DNA of 64,000 bases from Pseudomonas fluorescens NCIMB 11764 (GTDB lineage Bacteria > Pseudomonadota > Gammaproteobacteria > Pseudomonadales > Pseudomonadaceae). The translations under genes and the position numbers were made by a program. The DNA is taken from positions 1,818,001 through 1,882,000 of the forward strand of contig NZ_CP010945.1 in assembly GCF_000293885.2 (NCBI RefSeq), given 5' to 3'. Under the pieces are notes generated by a model, which made no database searches, was not told the DNA's origin, and saw only the letters and a list, made by a program, of their open reading frames with translations. Positions 47,001-54,812 of this stretch are shown here, one piece after another; the first letter of the stretch is position 1, and each line of letters opens with the position of its first letter.

Positions 47001-47429
47001 TACACATGGATGGCCAGTCATCAGATTGATCAGTCAGGCAAGGTGCAAGCGGGATCGGATGCCGACGTTGAGAACTATGCTTCTCCCGAGTCGATTCATT
47101 CGCACACTCAAGTCGTGAAAAACAAAGGCTTCGATATCACGGCTTTCTACTATTCCTCACGCGACGGCGCATTGCTGAAGTACGTACCGACCTATTCGAT
47201 AGCGGAGCAAGCACTGCTTAACGTCATGCTGGTGCAGCCTCCCAATGATCGATGGACCACCGTGATGTCGTTCGAGGCGTTCATTTCCAGGCTGGCTGAC
47301 ACCAGCCATTTAGAAGTACTGAGGGCCGCCGGTTACTGGCGCCAGCCCGGGCGACTGGGCGCCGACTGGAAAGACGTGCGCCAGCAGTTTCCCGACGTAT
47401 CCGTCCAATACCCCCGGGATGAGTTGTAA
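44019..47429 (+). CDS. Giant modular DUF4329-like repeat protein ending in RDEL (second of pair)
   Basis: 1136 residues in five modules homologous to those of the upstream gene, with heads such as LGRTFLSADDAACYAHERVG and LGPVFLTADDAAVHARSQV. Modules 2-5 match modules 4-7 of the first protein in order. For example, GFILKHRDKEEYVASE pairs with GFILKHKDREEYVATE. The C-terminus is QYPRDEL. The ATG at 44019 has an excellent GGAGG site 7 bases upstream, 57 bases after the first gene, so the two are probably co-transcribed. Function unknown; host-directed activity is inference from the RDEL tail. Confidence 0.8.
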   Translation: MYRHGRISQCDSECSMKTHWSTPIMDEQPQQPDSTTAVSTLSVLGRTFLSADDAACYAHERVGRRRNRGYYGYILQRDDQRYVITEPAEQLASSSTHHERVPDNHVLHSRFYAHPALSTLDAHAAADLEWSVEDAATSLLMFSVKALRNSLATDLSAYLSGAEDSLIRFTPDSSRSQALLKQLGTSQSPGKLALDLEKGVVKPEQLVTEAAAAGDLQVIISNGRWRPRGKVTEHFVPGPWERNVPERVSLGAVFQSADAAALDRYARNTGQRDEGQTWFGFILKHRDKEEYVASELVPVSYPRDKLFLERSVFRRSPTSGDYVYPESFAPHSYFYSRQRVNHERDAPRRWLAEHFIVPKDLWVAVYNAKKRPVFGERIPALLYVSTPDGALLKYEPRPDTPLFDNDVPNMGLEAIQNNLAKGVSSATDFVATVARNDALHVLRTSVCWDRKGLVGANWAPSQNVQRRSLGPVFLTADDAAVHARSQVPAGTPRAFGGLILQRSDGRFVATDPADIPQEDFDIKWIFADAAIELGQFPTDCTIVARYRSRVLRALPVLLSDVDKELYRNMLSVDTVYTAFMRRTQALDEYLFAPDGSIIRYRIGTWERIRADLGIAISLSGKPARDLDATWIKDQIHAGTLTPTAWVKKLVNCGYLKVVAGSRLWGPAREVTEFEPYQTIPQTTGYPRALVEPAYTAVCIQEQDAARLAHEQAGSRSLPGFGFILRNARDGSFLATLPVSVRNSRLAYDRVFPGVLPYRYVDSGLILCAVATPPGLPDDDYRHFFSPMEVSLARDSVRTSHGYRPIYFSCGDGALLRLELAPFDPVVSRDKYGQVQVRDNPFATTAQAQRDQDDINRGSLKLTDYIRRMAAAGKLEVLLTSAYWSRAGEVGQDWFAGMPFVSVEARWANTSSLPFGPMFHHPDDAARYAQFRAEHFNRGLACTSAILAKPDTFSYVGMQPLAGTSHPDAAIRLIFRTANDLSTAPDTRLPRLPDGYTWMASHQIDQSGKVQAGSDADVENYASPESIHSHTQVVKNKGFDITAFYYSSRDGALLKYVPTYSIAEQALLNVMLVQPPNDRWTTVMSFEAFISRLADTSHLEVLRAAGYWRQPGRLGADWKDVRQQFPDVSVQYPRDEL

Positions 47430-47461
47430 CCGTGTCCGCAGCCTGACCACCTCGCACCCGG

Positions 47462-48472
47462 TCAACGCTTGCGCATGAGGCCGATGAAAAACAATCCGCC
47501 AATCGCCGCCGTGGCCACGCCTATGGGCAAGTCCTCGGGGGCGATCAGGGTGCGCGCGGCGACATCGACCCATACCAGAAACACACTGCCCAACAGCACG
47601 CACACCGGCAGCAATCGCCGATGTTCAGCCCCCACCAATCGGCGTGCGATGTGCGGCACCATCAACCCGACAAATCCGATGGACCCACTGATCGACACCA
47701 GCACCCCCGTCATCAGCGACGCAATCAAAAACACGCGCAGGCGTACGCTACGGGCGTTGAGCCCCAGCGTCACGGCCGTCTGTTCACCCGCCATCAACGC
47801 GTTCAACGGACGGGCCATGCCCAGCAACAAAACCAGCCCGAGCAACACGCTCGCCGCCGGCACCGCGAGCAATTCCCAGCGCGCCAGTCCGAGCCCGCCC
47901 AGCATCCAGAACATCACCGCCGAACTGGCACGGTGATCGCCGAGAAACAGCAACAGATTAGCGATCGCCATCATCACGAACGACACCGCCACGCCGCACA
48001 ACAGCAGCCGGTCACTGTCCAGCCGACCGTTGCGGTTGGCGATCACCAGGACGATCAGCATGCTCAGCAGTGCACCGATAAAGGCGGCGATGGGCAAGGT
48101 CAGCAGGCCGACGATTTCACCGACATGCAGCACCACGATCACTGCGCCAAGTGTCGCGCCGGACGTCACCCCGAGCAAATGCGGATCGGCCAGCGGGTTG
48201 CGCGTCACCGCTTGCAGCACCGCGCCGATCAACGCCAGGCCGGCGCCCACCAGCGCGCCGAGCAACATGCGCGGCACGCGGATCAACCACACGATATGTT
48301 CCTGACCGGCTGTCCAGCTCACCTCGCCAAAGCCAGACACCTTGTGCAGCAAAATGTGCCAGACCGCGTCCACCGGCACCCGCGCCGGGCCGAAGCCCAG
48401 TGACACCACGCACGACACAATCAACAGTGCGCCGAGGGCGATCAGCAACAAGGCGTAGCGACGACTGGTCAT
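47462..48472 (-). CDS. FecCD/BtuC-family ABC transporter permease
   Basis: 336-residue inner-membrane permease with about nine to ten helices, of the group that imports vitamin B12, heme or siderophores. The family stretches WLIRVPRMLLGALVGAGLAL, VTRNPLADPHLLGVTSGA and GSIGFVGLMVPHIARRLVG are clear. Last of three overlapping genes (ATPase, binding protein, permease). Its place beside cobalamin genes suggests a corrinoid or metal substrate; from memory the PA2912-PA2914 operon of P. aeruginosa is the counterpart. Confidence 0.88.
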   Translation of the reverse strand: MTSRRYALLLIALGALLIVSCVVSLGFGPARVPVDAVWHILLHKVSGFGEVSWTAGQEHIVWLIRVPRMLLGALVGAGLALIGAVLQAVTRNPLADPHLLGVTSGATLGAVIVVLHVGEIVGLLTLPIAAFIGALLSMLIVLVIANRNGRLDSDRLLLCGVAVSFVMMAIANLLLFLGDHRASSAVMFWMLGGLGLARWELLAVPAASVLLGLVLLLGMARPLNALMAGEQTAVTLGLNARSVRLRVFLIASLMTGVLVSISGSIGFVGLMVPHIARRLVGAEHRRLLPVCVLLGSVFLVWVDVAARTLIAPEDLPIGVATAAIGGLFFIGLMRKR

Positions 48473-49416
48473 TCGCCGTGGAAACCCTTGGCCAGGGTTT
48501 CAACCGCCAGCACGTTGTCGATGCCAGGCGTGGCCTGCACATACGGAATGACGATGAAGCGCTGGTTCTTGATCGCGTCCACCGATTGCAGCGCCTTGTT
48601 GTTCAGCAGGAATTGCACCTTCTGCTCGGCGGTGACCTCGCCGTAGTCGACGATCACGATCACCTGCGGATTGCGCTCGACCACGTTTTCCCAATTCACG
48701 CGGGTCCAGCTCGCGTCGGTGTCATCCAGAATGTTGCGCCCGCCCGCCGCGTCGATCAGCGCTTGCGGCATGCCCAGGCGACCCGAGGTCATGGCGCGGT
48801 CTTCGCCACTGTCATAGAGGAACACGCGGGGTTTTTTGGCCGGCAGATCCTTGCGCACGTCCGCAACTTGCGCCTGCATTTGGGCGATCAAGGCGTTGGC
48901 ACGATCCTGCACATCGAAGATTCTGCCGAGGTTGCGCAGGTCGTTGTAAGTGTCTTCCAGCGTGGCGGCCGGGCGCTTCATCACGAACGCGCAGGATTCG
49001 GTCAGCTCGTAGACGTTGATGCCCAGCGGCTGCAACGTTTGCGGCGTGAGATCACCGCCGACGCGCATGCCGTAATCCCAACCGGCAAAGAAGAAATCGA
49101 CGTTGGCGTTGAGCAGGGTTTCCACTGACGGGTATTTGGCCGCCAGCTCCGGCAGGCCGTCGAGGATGGTCTGCATCTGTGGCGTGACCGATTTCCAGCC
49201 GGTGACGCCGCTGTAGCCGGCCATGCTCGGCTTGAGGCCGAGGGCGAGCATCATTTGCGTCATGTTGATGTCATGGCTGACCGCGTGTTTCGGCGCTTGC
49301 GCGAAGGTCACTTCGCGGTTGCAACTCTGGACCGTCAGCGGATATTTCGTTGCTTCGGCAAGCGCTTGGGCACTGCCCAGCAACAGCGCGACGCACAGCA
49401 GGGAACGCAAAGTCAT
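48469..49416 (-). CDS. FecB/BtuF-family ABC transporter substrate-binding protein
   Basis: 315-residue periplasmic binding protein. Signal peptide MTLRSLLCVALLLGSAQALA, then a class III fold with AVSHDINMTQMMLALGLKPS, PSVETLLNANVDFFFAG and ENVVERNPQVIVIVDYGE. Ligand probably a metal chelate or corrinoid. It overlaps the ATPase gene and the permease gene by four bases each. Confidence 0.85.
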   Translation of the reverse strand: MTLRSLLCVALLLGSAQALAEATKYPLTVQSCNREVTFAQAPKHAVSHDINMTQMMLALGLKPSMAGYSGVTGWKSVTPQMQTILDGLPELAAKYPSVETLLNANVDFFFAGWDYGMRVGGDLTPQTLQPLGINVYELTESCAFVMKRPAATLEDTYNDLRNLGRIFDVQDRANALIAQMQAQVADVRKDLPAKKPRVFLYDSGEDRAMTSGRLGMPQALIDAAGGRNILDDTDASWTRVNWENVVERNPQVIVIVDYGEVTAEQKVQFLLNNKALQSVDAIKNQRFIVIPYVQATPGIDNVLAVETLAKGFHGE

Positions 49417-50201
49417 GGTTGGGTTATCCAGGTGATTCGTGGGTAGCCGTGCAGAGGGTGTTCATCGATCAGCGCTTCGACGCCGAACACATCACGCAGC
49501 AGCGGGGCAGTCAGGACTTCTTTGGGTGTGCCGCTGGCGACGATGCGGCCGTGATCGAGCACGTACAGCCGATCACAGAACGCGGCGGCGAGATTGAGGT
49601 CGTGGATGCTCGCCAGGGTGCCGATCTGCAGGCGCTTGACCAGTTGCAACAGCTCCAGCTGATAGCGCGGGTCGAGGTGATTGGTCGGCTCGTCGAGGAT
49701 CAGCAGCTGTGGTTGCTGGGCGAGTGCGCGGGCGAGGATCACGCGTTGCTTTTCGCCGCCGGAGAGCGTGGCGAAAGCGTGGTCTTCAAAACCGTTGAGG
49801 CCGACGGATTCCAGTGCTTGCGTCGCGAGGTTTCGGTCTTCGAGGGTGTCACCGTCGAACAGGCCTTTGTGCGGTGTCCGGCCCATGGCGACCACTTCGT
49901 CGACGGTCAGGCCGAAGGCGTCGGGAAATTCCTGCAACACCACGGCGATGCGTTGCGCGCACCAGCGCGAGGATTGTTTCCATACGTTGTGGTGGTCGAG
50001 TCGAACCTCGCCGTTTTCCGGTTTGCTGAAGCGGTAGGCGCAGCGCAGCAGACTGGTCTTGCCGCTGCCGTTGGGACCGATCAACCCGACAAACTCACCG
50101 GCGGCCACGTGCAACGAGGCATCACGCAGCTGGAACTGGTGATGACAGTGGCCGTGGCCCATGGGTGTCCAGGCGAGGTTTGTGAGGTTCAGCGAGGTCA
50201 T
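49413..50201 (-). CDS. FecE/BtuD-family ABC transporter ATP-binding protein
   Basis: 262-residue ATPase. Walker A GPNGSGKTSLLR (about residues 41-52), signature LSGGEKQRVILARALAQQP, Walker B LLILDEPTNHLDPRYQLELL and H-loop ASIHDLNLAA. First gene of the three-gene importer operon. A minus-strand terminator of the copper operon lies upstream. I looked for a cobalamin riboswitch ahead of it and saw no B12 box. Confidence 0.9.
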   Translation of the reverse strand: MTSLNLTNLAWTPMGHGHCHHQFQLRDASLHVAAGEFVGLIGPNGSGKTSLLRCAYRFSKPENGEVRLDHHNVWKQSSRWCAQRIAVVLQEFPDAFGLTVDEVVAMGRTPHKGLFDGDTLEDRNLATQALESVGLNGFEDHAFATLSGGEKQRVILARALAQQPQLLILDEPTNHLDPRYQLELLQLVKRLQIGTLASIHDLNLAAAFCDRLYVLDHGRIVASGTPKEVLTAPLLRDVFGVEALIDEHPLHGYPRITWITQP

Positions 50202-50239
50202 TGCATTCCTGATTGATCGTTTTAACTGTACACATCACC

Positions 50240-50266
50240 TGTGGCGAGGGAACAAACGCCCTCGCC
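50240..50266. repeat. Short REP-like hairpin upstream of the ABC importer
   Basis: TGGCGAGGG and CCCTCGCCA arms (the latter after AACAAACG) form a truncated version of the GGCGAGGGAGC REP family in the 284-base gap before the importer operon. Confidence 0.6.
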
Positions 50267-50360
50267 AAAACAGCTTCGGCTGCACTTGGGCACTGTTCAG
50301 GGCAGCAGGCAGAGGCCGGTCAAGAGGTACTGTTCATCGGGATGGTGAATCACTTCTTCA

Positions 50361-50390
50361 AAAGAAAACCCGCAGCCATGGCTGCGGGTT
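50361..50390 (-). terminator. Terminator of the copper operon
   Basis: Perfect palindrome AACCCGCAGCC-AT-GGCTGCGGGTT, followed on the minus strand by TTCTTTT. It lies about 95 bases after the PepSY gene stop. Confidence 0.8.
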
Positions 50391-50485
50391 GAATGATGCA
50401 CTAGAGTTATACAGTAACACTTAATATGACCGGGCGATAAGTGCCGAAGTCTACACGTGCCTCTAAAACAAGCATCTCGCCTGTT

Positions 50486-51865
50486 TCATGATGAAGATGA
50501 GGCCGATTCAGTTTGTCGGTTGAAGCGCGAAAGCAGCACGCGATCCAGCAACCAGACCACCACCAACGAAGCCCCCACCAATGGAAACGCCACCGCCAGC
50601 ACGAGCATGATCACCACCCCGGTTTTCCATTTCGGCAGATCGTGGCGTAGCGGCGGAACACCGAACTTGCCTTGCGGGCGGCGCTTCCACCAGATCACCA
50701 CGCCGCTGACGGCGCTGAGCAGAATCATCAGGCAGATCAGCAACACGATGATCTGGTTGAGCACGCCGAACATCTTGCCTTCGTGGAGCATCACGCCGAT
50801 TTCCGTGGCGCGGGCGACGGTGCCGTATTGCTCGAAGCGCACATCGGCGAGGACGTTGCCGGTGTATTGATCGACGTGCAGAGTGGCATCGTTGCGCGGG
50901 TCGTCGGCGAATACAGCGATGGTGAACACGCCGGTGGCGGTGGTCGGGAACGTGATGCTGTAGCCAGGCTCGACCTTGCGCTGTTCGGCGATGTTCTGCA
51001 CGTCTTGCAGGCTGATGGTCGGCGCCGCAGGACCGGCTTGCGCGCTGTCGTGGGCCATGTGTTCGGCGTGGTCACCGGACATCGGCATCGGCGTGTTTTC
51101 CATCGCCCAGGGCACGGTCTGGCGGGTGGCGGTGTTAAGGCTGCGGGCCTCGACATCGGACTTGGGCATGTCATTCCACATGGCGTCCGGGAACACGTTC
51201 CAGACCCCGGCGTATTGCTTGCCCCAGAACCCGGTCCAGGTCATGCCGCTCAGCAGCATCACCAACAGAAACGCGGCACCCCAGAACCCGGTGACGGCAT
51301 GCAGGTCGCGCCACAGCACGCGACCGCGACTGCTCAGGCGCGGCCACAAGATGCCGGCGGCCTGACCTCGCGGCCACCACAGAAATACCCCGGAGACCAC
51401 CAGCACGATGCCCCAGCCAGCGGCGAGTTCGATCAGTCGATCACCGACTGTGCCGATCATCAATTCACCGTGGATCGCTCGGGCAACGGCTTGCAGATTC
51501 TTCTTCGCGTCTTGCTCGCCGAGAATGTCGCCGTGATAGGGGTCGACGAAAACATTCAACTCATTGCCGGCGTTGAGCACGACAAACTGCGCGCTGCGTT
51601 CGGCGTTGATCGGCGGCAGGTACTGCTTGATCGTTGCTTGTGGATAAGCCTCTTTTACCCGCTTGAGCAGGGCATCGGCCGGGACACTGTGATGACCGGC
51701 CGGGACGTTCATCAGGCTGCCGTACATCAACGGATCGAGTTGCGGCTTGAACAGGTAAATGACGCCGGTCAGGGCCAGCATCACCATGAATGGCGCGACG
51801 AACAGACCGGCATAGAAATGCCAGCGCCAGGCCAGGTTGTAGAAATTCGGTTTGGGCTGTTTCAT
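50486..51865 (-). CDS. PepSY-associated membrane protein (DUF/PiuB-type) of the copper operon
   Basis: 459-residue inner-membrane protein of the PepSY-TM / PiuB family. The first helix AGLFVAPFMVMLALTGVIYLF, then periplasmic PepSY segments, WWPRG near the second helix and a conserved HAVTGFWGAAFLLVMLLSGMTW. The last helices precede a serine-rich tail. Members accompany TonB receptors and are thought to reduce or handle imported metal. A His/Met-rich loop (MENTPMPMSGDHAEHMAHD) fits copper. I took the ATG at 51865 because GGAG precedes it; the longer frame reads through a REP hairpin. Confidence 0.82.
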   Translation of the reverse strand: MKQPKPNFYNLAWRWHFYAGLFVAPFMVMLALTGVIYLFKPQLDPLMYGSLMNVPAGHHSVPADALLKRVKEAYPQATIKQYLPPINAERSAQFVVLNAGNELNVFVDPYHGDILGEQDAKKNLQAVARAIHGELMIGTVGDRLIELAAGWGIVLVVSGVFLWWPRGQAAGILWPRLSSRGRVLWRDLHAVTGFWGAAFLLVMLLSGMTWTGFWGKQYAGVWNVFPDAMWNDMPKSDVEARSLNTATRQTVPWAMENTPMPMSGDHAEHMAHDSAQAGPAAPTISLQDVQNIAEQRKVEPGYSITFPTTATGVFTIAVFADDPRNDATLHVDQYTGNVLADVRFEQYGTVARATEIGVMLHEGKMFGVLNQIIVLLICLMILLSAVSGVVIWWKRRPQGKFGVPPLRHDLPKWKTGVVIMLVLAVAFPLVGASLVVVWLLDRVLLSRFNRQTESASSSS

Positions 51866-51924
51866 CGGTTGTGCTCCGCTTGGCTTGGTACTTTTGTTGT
51901 TGTCTGGTGACTGCTGTGCAGTCA

Positions 51925-51988
51925 TTCGCGAGCAGGCTCGCTCCCACAGGTTCAACACTTTCCATGTGGAAGCGGGCTTGCCCGCGAT
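51925..51988. repeat. REP pair between oprC and the PepSY gene
   Basis: TCGCGAGCAGGCTCGCTCCCAC at the left and a related GTGGAAGCGGGCTTGCCCGCGA at the right, in inverted orientation. It ends four bases before the oprC stop. Confidence 0.7.
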
Positions 51989-51992
51989 GTTC

Positions 51993-54110
51993 TTAGAAAC
52001 TCATGTCCACCTTGGTCCAGAGCGTGCGCCCCGGTTCTTTGATGGCCTGCGGGTCATTGGCCGGGTAGCCAAAACCGGCGTTGCCGGCCAGGTTCAAATG
52101 CTCGGCGTAAGCCTTGCCGAACAGGTTGTCGACGCCGCTGCTGACCTTCCAGTTCTTGTTGATCCGGTACGCACCGTTGAGCGAAAACACGCCGAACCCC
52201 GAGGTCTTGTCGAAGTCCTTGCCGACCACGTTGCCTTTGTTCTGGTCGATACGATTTTGCGCGGCGACCACTCTCCACAGTGCGCCGGCGCTCCAGTTGT
52301 CTTCGCTGTAGGTCAGGCCGAAACGTGCATCCAGTGGCGGCATTTGCGGCAACGCGTTGCCGTCGCTGCTGTTCTTGCCCCAGGCGTAGGCGAGGGTCGC
52401 ATCGGCCTTCCAGTTCGAGGTCAGCTTGTAAGCCGCACCGAGTTCACCGCCCATGATCCGCGCGTCGATGTTCTCGGCTTGCGAGGTCATGCCCATCATT
52501 CCCGGCGTGTAGTTGAACAGGATGTAATCGCGCACCTGTCCGACATAACCCGAGGCCCAGGCTTCGAGGTCTTCGGTCTTGTATTGCAGGCCGAAGTCGA
52601 GCTGGGTGGTTTTTTCAGGCTTGATCGAATCGAAGGCATTCACCGAGCCGGCAGGGCCGGAGTTGGGCGAAAACAGCTCCCAATAATCCGGGAAACGCTG
52701 GGTGTGACCGAGACCGGCGTACAACGTGGTCGGGCTGTCGGCGAGGTCGTGTTCGTAGCGGACGAAGCCGCTGGGCAAGGTGTCGGCGCGGGTGTCGTCG
52801 GCGGTCGGGTTGCGCCGGGTCATCATCCCCGAGCCAATGGTCTGCCGAAAATCCCTGGCCGAAGCGCGGTCCAGTCGCGCGCCGGAGATCAAGCGATCGC
52901 GGTCGGCGGCGTACCAGGTCAATTCGCTGAACACGCCGTAGTTGTGGAAGTCGGCGTCCTTGTCGCGCGGCAGATCCTTGTAGGTGTCGATGCCCATGGC
53001 GCTGCGCTTGCGGTGTTCGTTAGTCTGCGCGTCGATGCCGCTGATCAATTGCACATCGGCCCAGCGCCAGGTGCCCTTGATCCGCGCACCGAGGGTTCGC
53101 CGATCGACACTGGAGGCCATCGGCCCAGCCATCATCCCGGTGCCGGACGGCGTGCGCAGGGTGTAGTTGTCCATCACGTGGTCGGCGTAGTTGTAGTAGA
53201 TCTGTGCTTCGACCTTGTCCAGTACGTCGCCGATGTTGGACTTCTCGAAGCGCAAGCCGAGGCTTTCGCGTTTGAACTGCGCACCGTCCATGCCGCGTCC
53301 GGCATAACGGGCTTCGCCATCGCCCTTGCCGGCGGTGAGTTCCAGCAGCGTGTCGGCGTCCGGGGTCCAGCCAACGGCGACGTCGCCGTTCCACTTGTCG
53401 TAGCGCGACGCCACGGTGTCGTTGTTGCCGTCGCGGTAGTCGTCGGAATGCGCGGTGTTGCCGATCACTCGCACGTAACCCGACTGGCCGCCGGCGGCAG
53501 CATCCACCACTTTGTCGAAGCGACCGTTGGAACCGGCCAATACGCTGGCATTCACGCGTGTACCGAGTTCGCCGAAGCTTTCCGGCTCACGGTCGAACAG
53601 GATGGTGCCGGCTGACGCGCCTGGCCCCCACAGCACGGTTTGCGGGCCTTTGATGACGGTAAGTTTGTCGTAGGTTTCCGGGGAGATGTAGGAGGTCGGC
53701 GCGTCCATCCGGCCGGGGCAGGCCCCGAGCATCTGGCCGCCGTTGGTGAGGATATTCAACCGTGAGCCGAACATGCCGCGCAGCACAGGGTCACCGTTGG
53801 TGCCGCCGTTGCGTACCAGGGCGAAACCGGGAATGGTCTTCAGATAGTCGCCGCCGTCGCTGGCCGGCACCGGTTGGCGCGGGTCCTTGGGGTTGGTGAC
53901 GACGGTCAGCGGCGAACTCGGCGCGACGGCGGTGATCACCGTCGGGCTCAGTTCTTCATGCTGGCCGGCGTGCTCGTCGGCCAGCACCATAGGGGTCAGC
54001 AAAGCGCCGCAAAGAACGGCAGTGGCGTGCCTGAAACGAACGCGCGTTTCGTTCAGGGCAAAAGTGGCTTGGGCAGCGCTCAAGCGCGTGTCAGCAGAAA
54101 GCGTGGACAT
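51993..54110 (-). CDS. oprC: TonB-dependent copper receptor OprC
   Basis: About 705 residues, an outer-membrane beta-barrel with plug, of the TonB-copper receptor group. The plug has DGGDYLKTIPGFALVRNGGT, GDPVLRGMFGSRLNILTNGG and VIKGPQTVLWGPGASAG. The barrel holds methionine clusters (PGMMGMTSQ, GTGMMAGPM) and ends in the terminal aromatic KVDMSF. The start is uncertain: ATG at 54110 (MSTLSAD) is chosen, since it gives a hydrophobic export segment near residues 30-44; an ATG four codons upstream also exists. Part of the copper operon with PCuAC and DUF2946 genes. Confidence 0.88.
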   Translation of the reverse strand: MSTLSADTRLSAAQATFALNETRVRFRHATAVLCGALLTPMVLADEHAGQHEELSPTVITAVAPSSPLTVVTNPKDPRQPVPASDGGDYLKTIPGFALVRNGGTNGDPVLRGMFGSRLNILTNGGQMLGACPGRMDAPTSYISPETYDKLTVIKGPQTVLWGPGASAGTILFDREPESFGELGTRVNASVLAGSNGRFDKVVDAAAGGQSGYVRVIGNTAHSDDYRDGNNDTVASRYDKWNGDVAVGWTPDADTLLELTAGKGDGEARYAGRGMDGAQFKRESLGLRFEKSNIGDVLDKVEAQIYYNYADHVMDNYTLRTPSGTGMMAGPMASSVDRRTLGARIKGTWRWADVQLISGIDAQTNEHRKRSAMGIDTYKDLPRDKDADFHNYGVFSELTWYAADRDRLISGARLDRASARDFRQTIGSGMMTRRNPTADDTRADTLPSGFVRYEHDLADSPTTLYAGLGHTQRFPDYWELFSPNSGPAGSVNAFDSIKPEKTTQLDFGLQYKTEDLEAWASGYVGQVRDYILFNYTPGMMGMTSQAENIDARIMGGELGAAYKLTSNWKADATLAYAWGKNSSDGNALPQMPPLDARFGLTYSEDNWSAGALWRVVAAQNRIDQNKGNVVGKDFDKTSGFGVFSLNGAYRINKNWKVSSGVDNLFGKAYAEHLNLAGNAGFGYPANDPQAIKEPGRTLWTKVDMSF

Positions 54111-54180
54111 GACAATTTCCATCGAACAGTCGTAAACGACACGGCCGGCCGCCGACGCCATCCCCTGTGGGAGCGTGCCG

Positions 54181-54269
54181 TGTGGCGAGGGAGCTTGCTC
54201 CCGCTGGGCTGCGTAGCGGCCCTTTTGTGAGTGCTGCGCACTCAAGCGGGAGCAAGCTCCCTCGCCACA
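54181..54269. repeat. REP-type compound hairpin (copy 7) before oprC
   Basis: Outer arms GGCGAGGGAGCTTGCTCCCG and complement, with a shorter diverged centre. In the gap between the second DUF2946 gene and oprC, inside the copper operon. Confidence 0.85.
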
Positions 54270-54332
54270 CAGACTCGCGCCCACAGGGATGGCGCAGGCA
54301 ATCTTCAGGACCGTGTGAGATTGGGGGGGTGT

Positions 54333-54791
54333 TTACGTGACGATGGGCGGCGCGCGGGTGCGGGCGCCGGGGAAGAAGGTCTGCCGGGCGTGGCCCAGGC
54401 GAGTGGCGGGTTTGGTGAAGGTAGTGGCTGTTGGTGTATCGAATGCGATGAAGGACTGGCCACCCGTCAGTGCCGGGCAATTGAACAGCAGGCTGCAATA
54501 GCCGCACTTTTCCCAGATGGCGTGATGAGGTGTCTTGGGTGGGCAGTGCTCGGCGGCGGCTTGCGCGCCGTGGTCGCCGTGCTCCATTGCCGGCATCTCC
54601 ATGGGCATGTCCATCGACATGTTCATGGAGACTTCCATCAGGGCGGAGGCGCGCGGATCCATCGGCATCGACTGAGAAATCAGCGGGCCGATGAAGATCA
54701 TCAACATGGCGAACAGGCTGATCCAGCTACCGCGGGTCAGGCTCAATGGCTGACGACGGGGGGCAGATGACCTGGCGCTAAGCGGGCGCAT
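54333..54791 (-). CDS. DUF2946-type protein, Met/His-rich (copper operon)
   Basis: 152-residue protein with one N-terminal membrane segment (ISLFAMLMIFIGPLISQSM). A Met/His-rich stretch (MNMSMDMPMEMPAMEHGDHG) and a C-x2-C motif (EKCGYCSLLF) follow. This suits copper binding in the periplasm. The DUF2946 assignment rests on the pattern of one helix plus the CGYCSLL motif. Lies between PCuAC and oprC. Function not known. Confidence 0.75.
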   Translation of the reverse strand: MRPLSARSSAPRRQPLSLTRGSWISLFAMLMIFIGPLISQSMPMDPRASALMEVSMNMSMDMPMEMPAMEHGDHGAQAAAEHCPPKTPHHAIWEKCGYCSLLFNCPALTGGQSFIAFDTPTATTFTKPATRLGHARQTFFPGARTRAPPIVT

Positions 54792-54812
54792 GGGCGTATT
54801 CAGCGTTGGCGA

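Noticed and set aside
50297..50401. A 34-residue minus-strand frame (GTG start, HHSTRSHGCGFSFEE) upstream of the ABC importer
   Set aside because: It reads straight through the strong terminator hairpin at 50361-50390 and has no ribosome binding site.
50407..50475. A 22-residue minus-strand frame (MLVLEARVDFGTYRPVILSV) just after the PepSY gene
   Set aside because: Protein-like in composition and ending shortly before a terminator, but very short and with no properly spaced ribosome binding site; could be a relic.
50202..50485. Cobalamin riboswitch ahead of the FecCD-type importer
   Set aside because: No B12 box-like GCCACTG with the expected surrounding helices was seen on the minus strand.
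51852..53615. 587-residue plus-strand frame opposite oprC
   Set aside because: Antisense to a clear TonB receptor gene; no recognisable domain.
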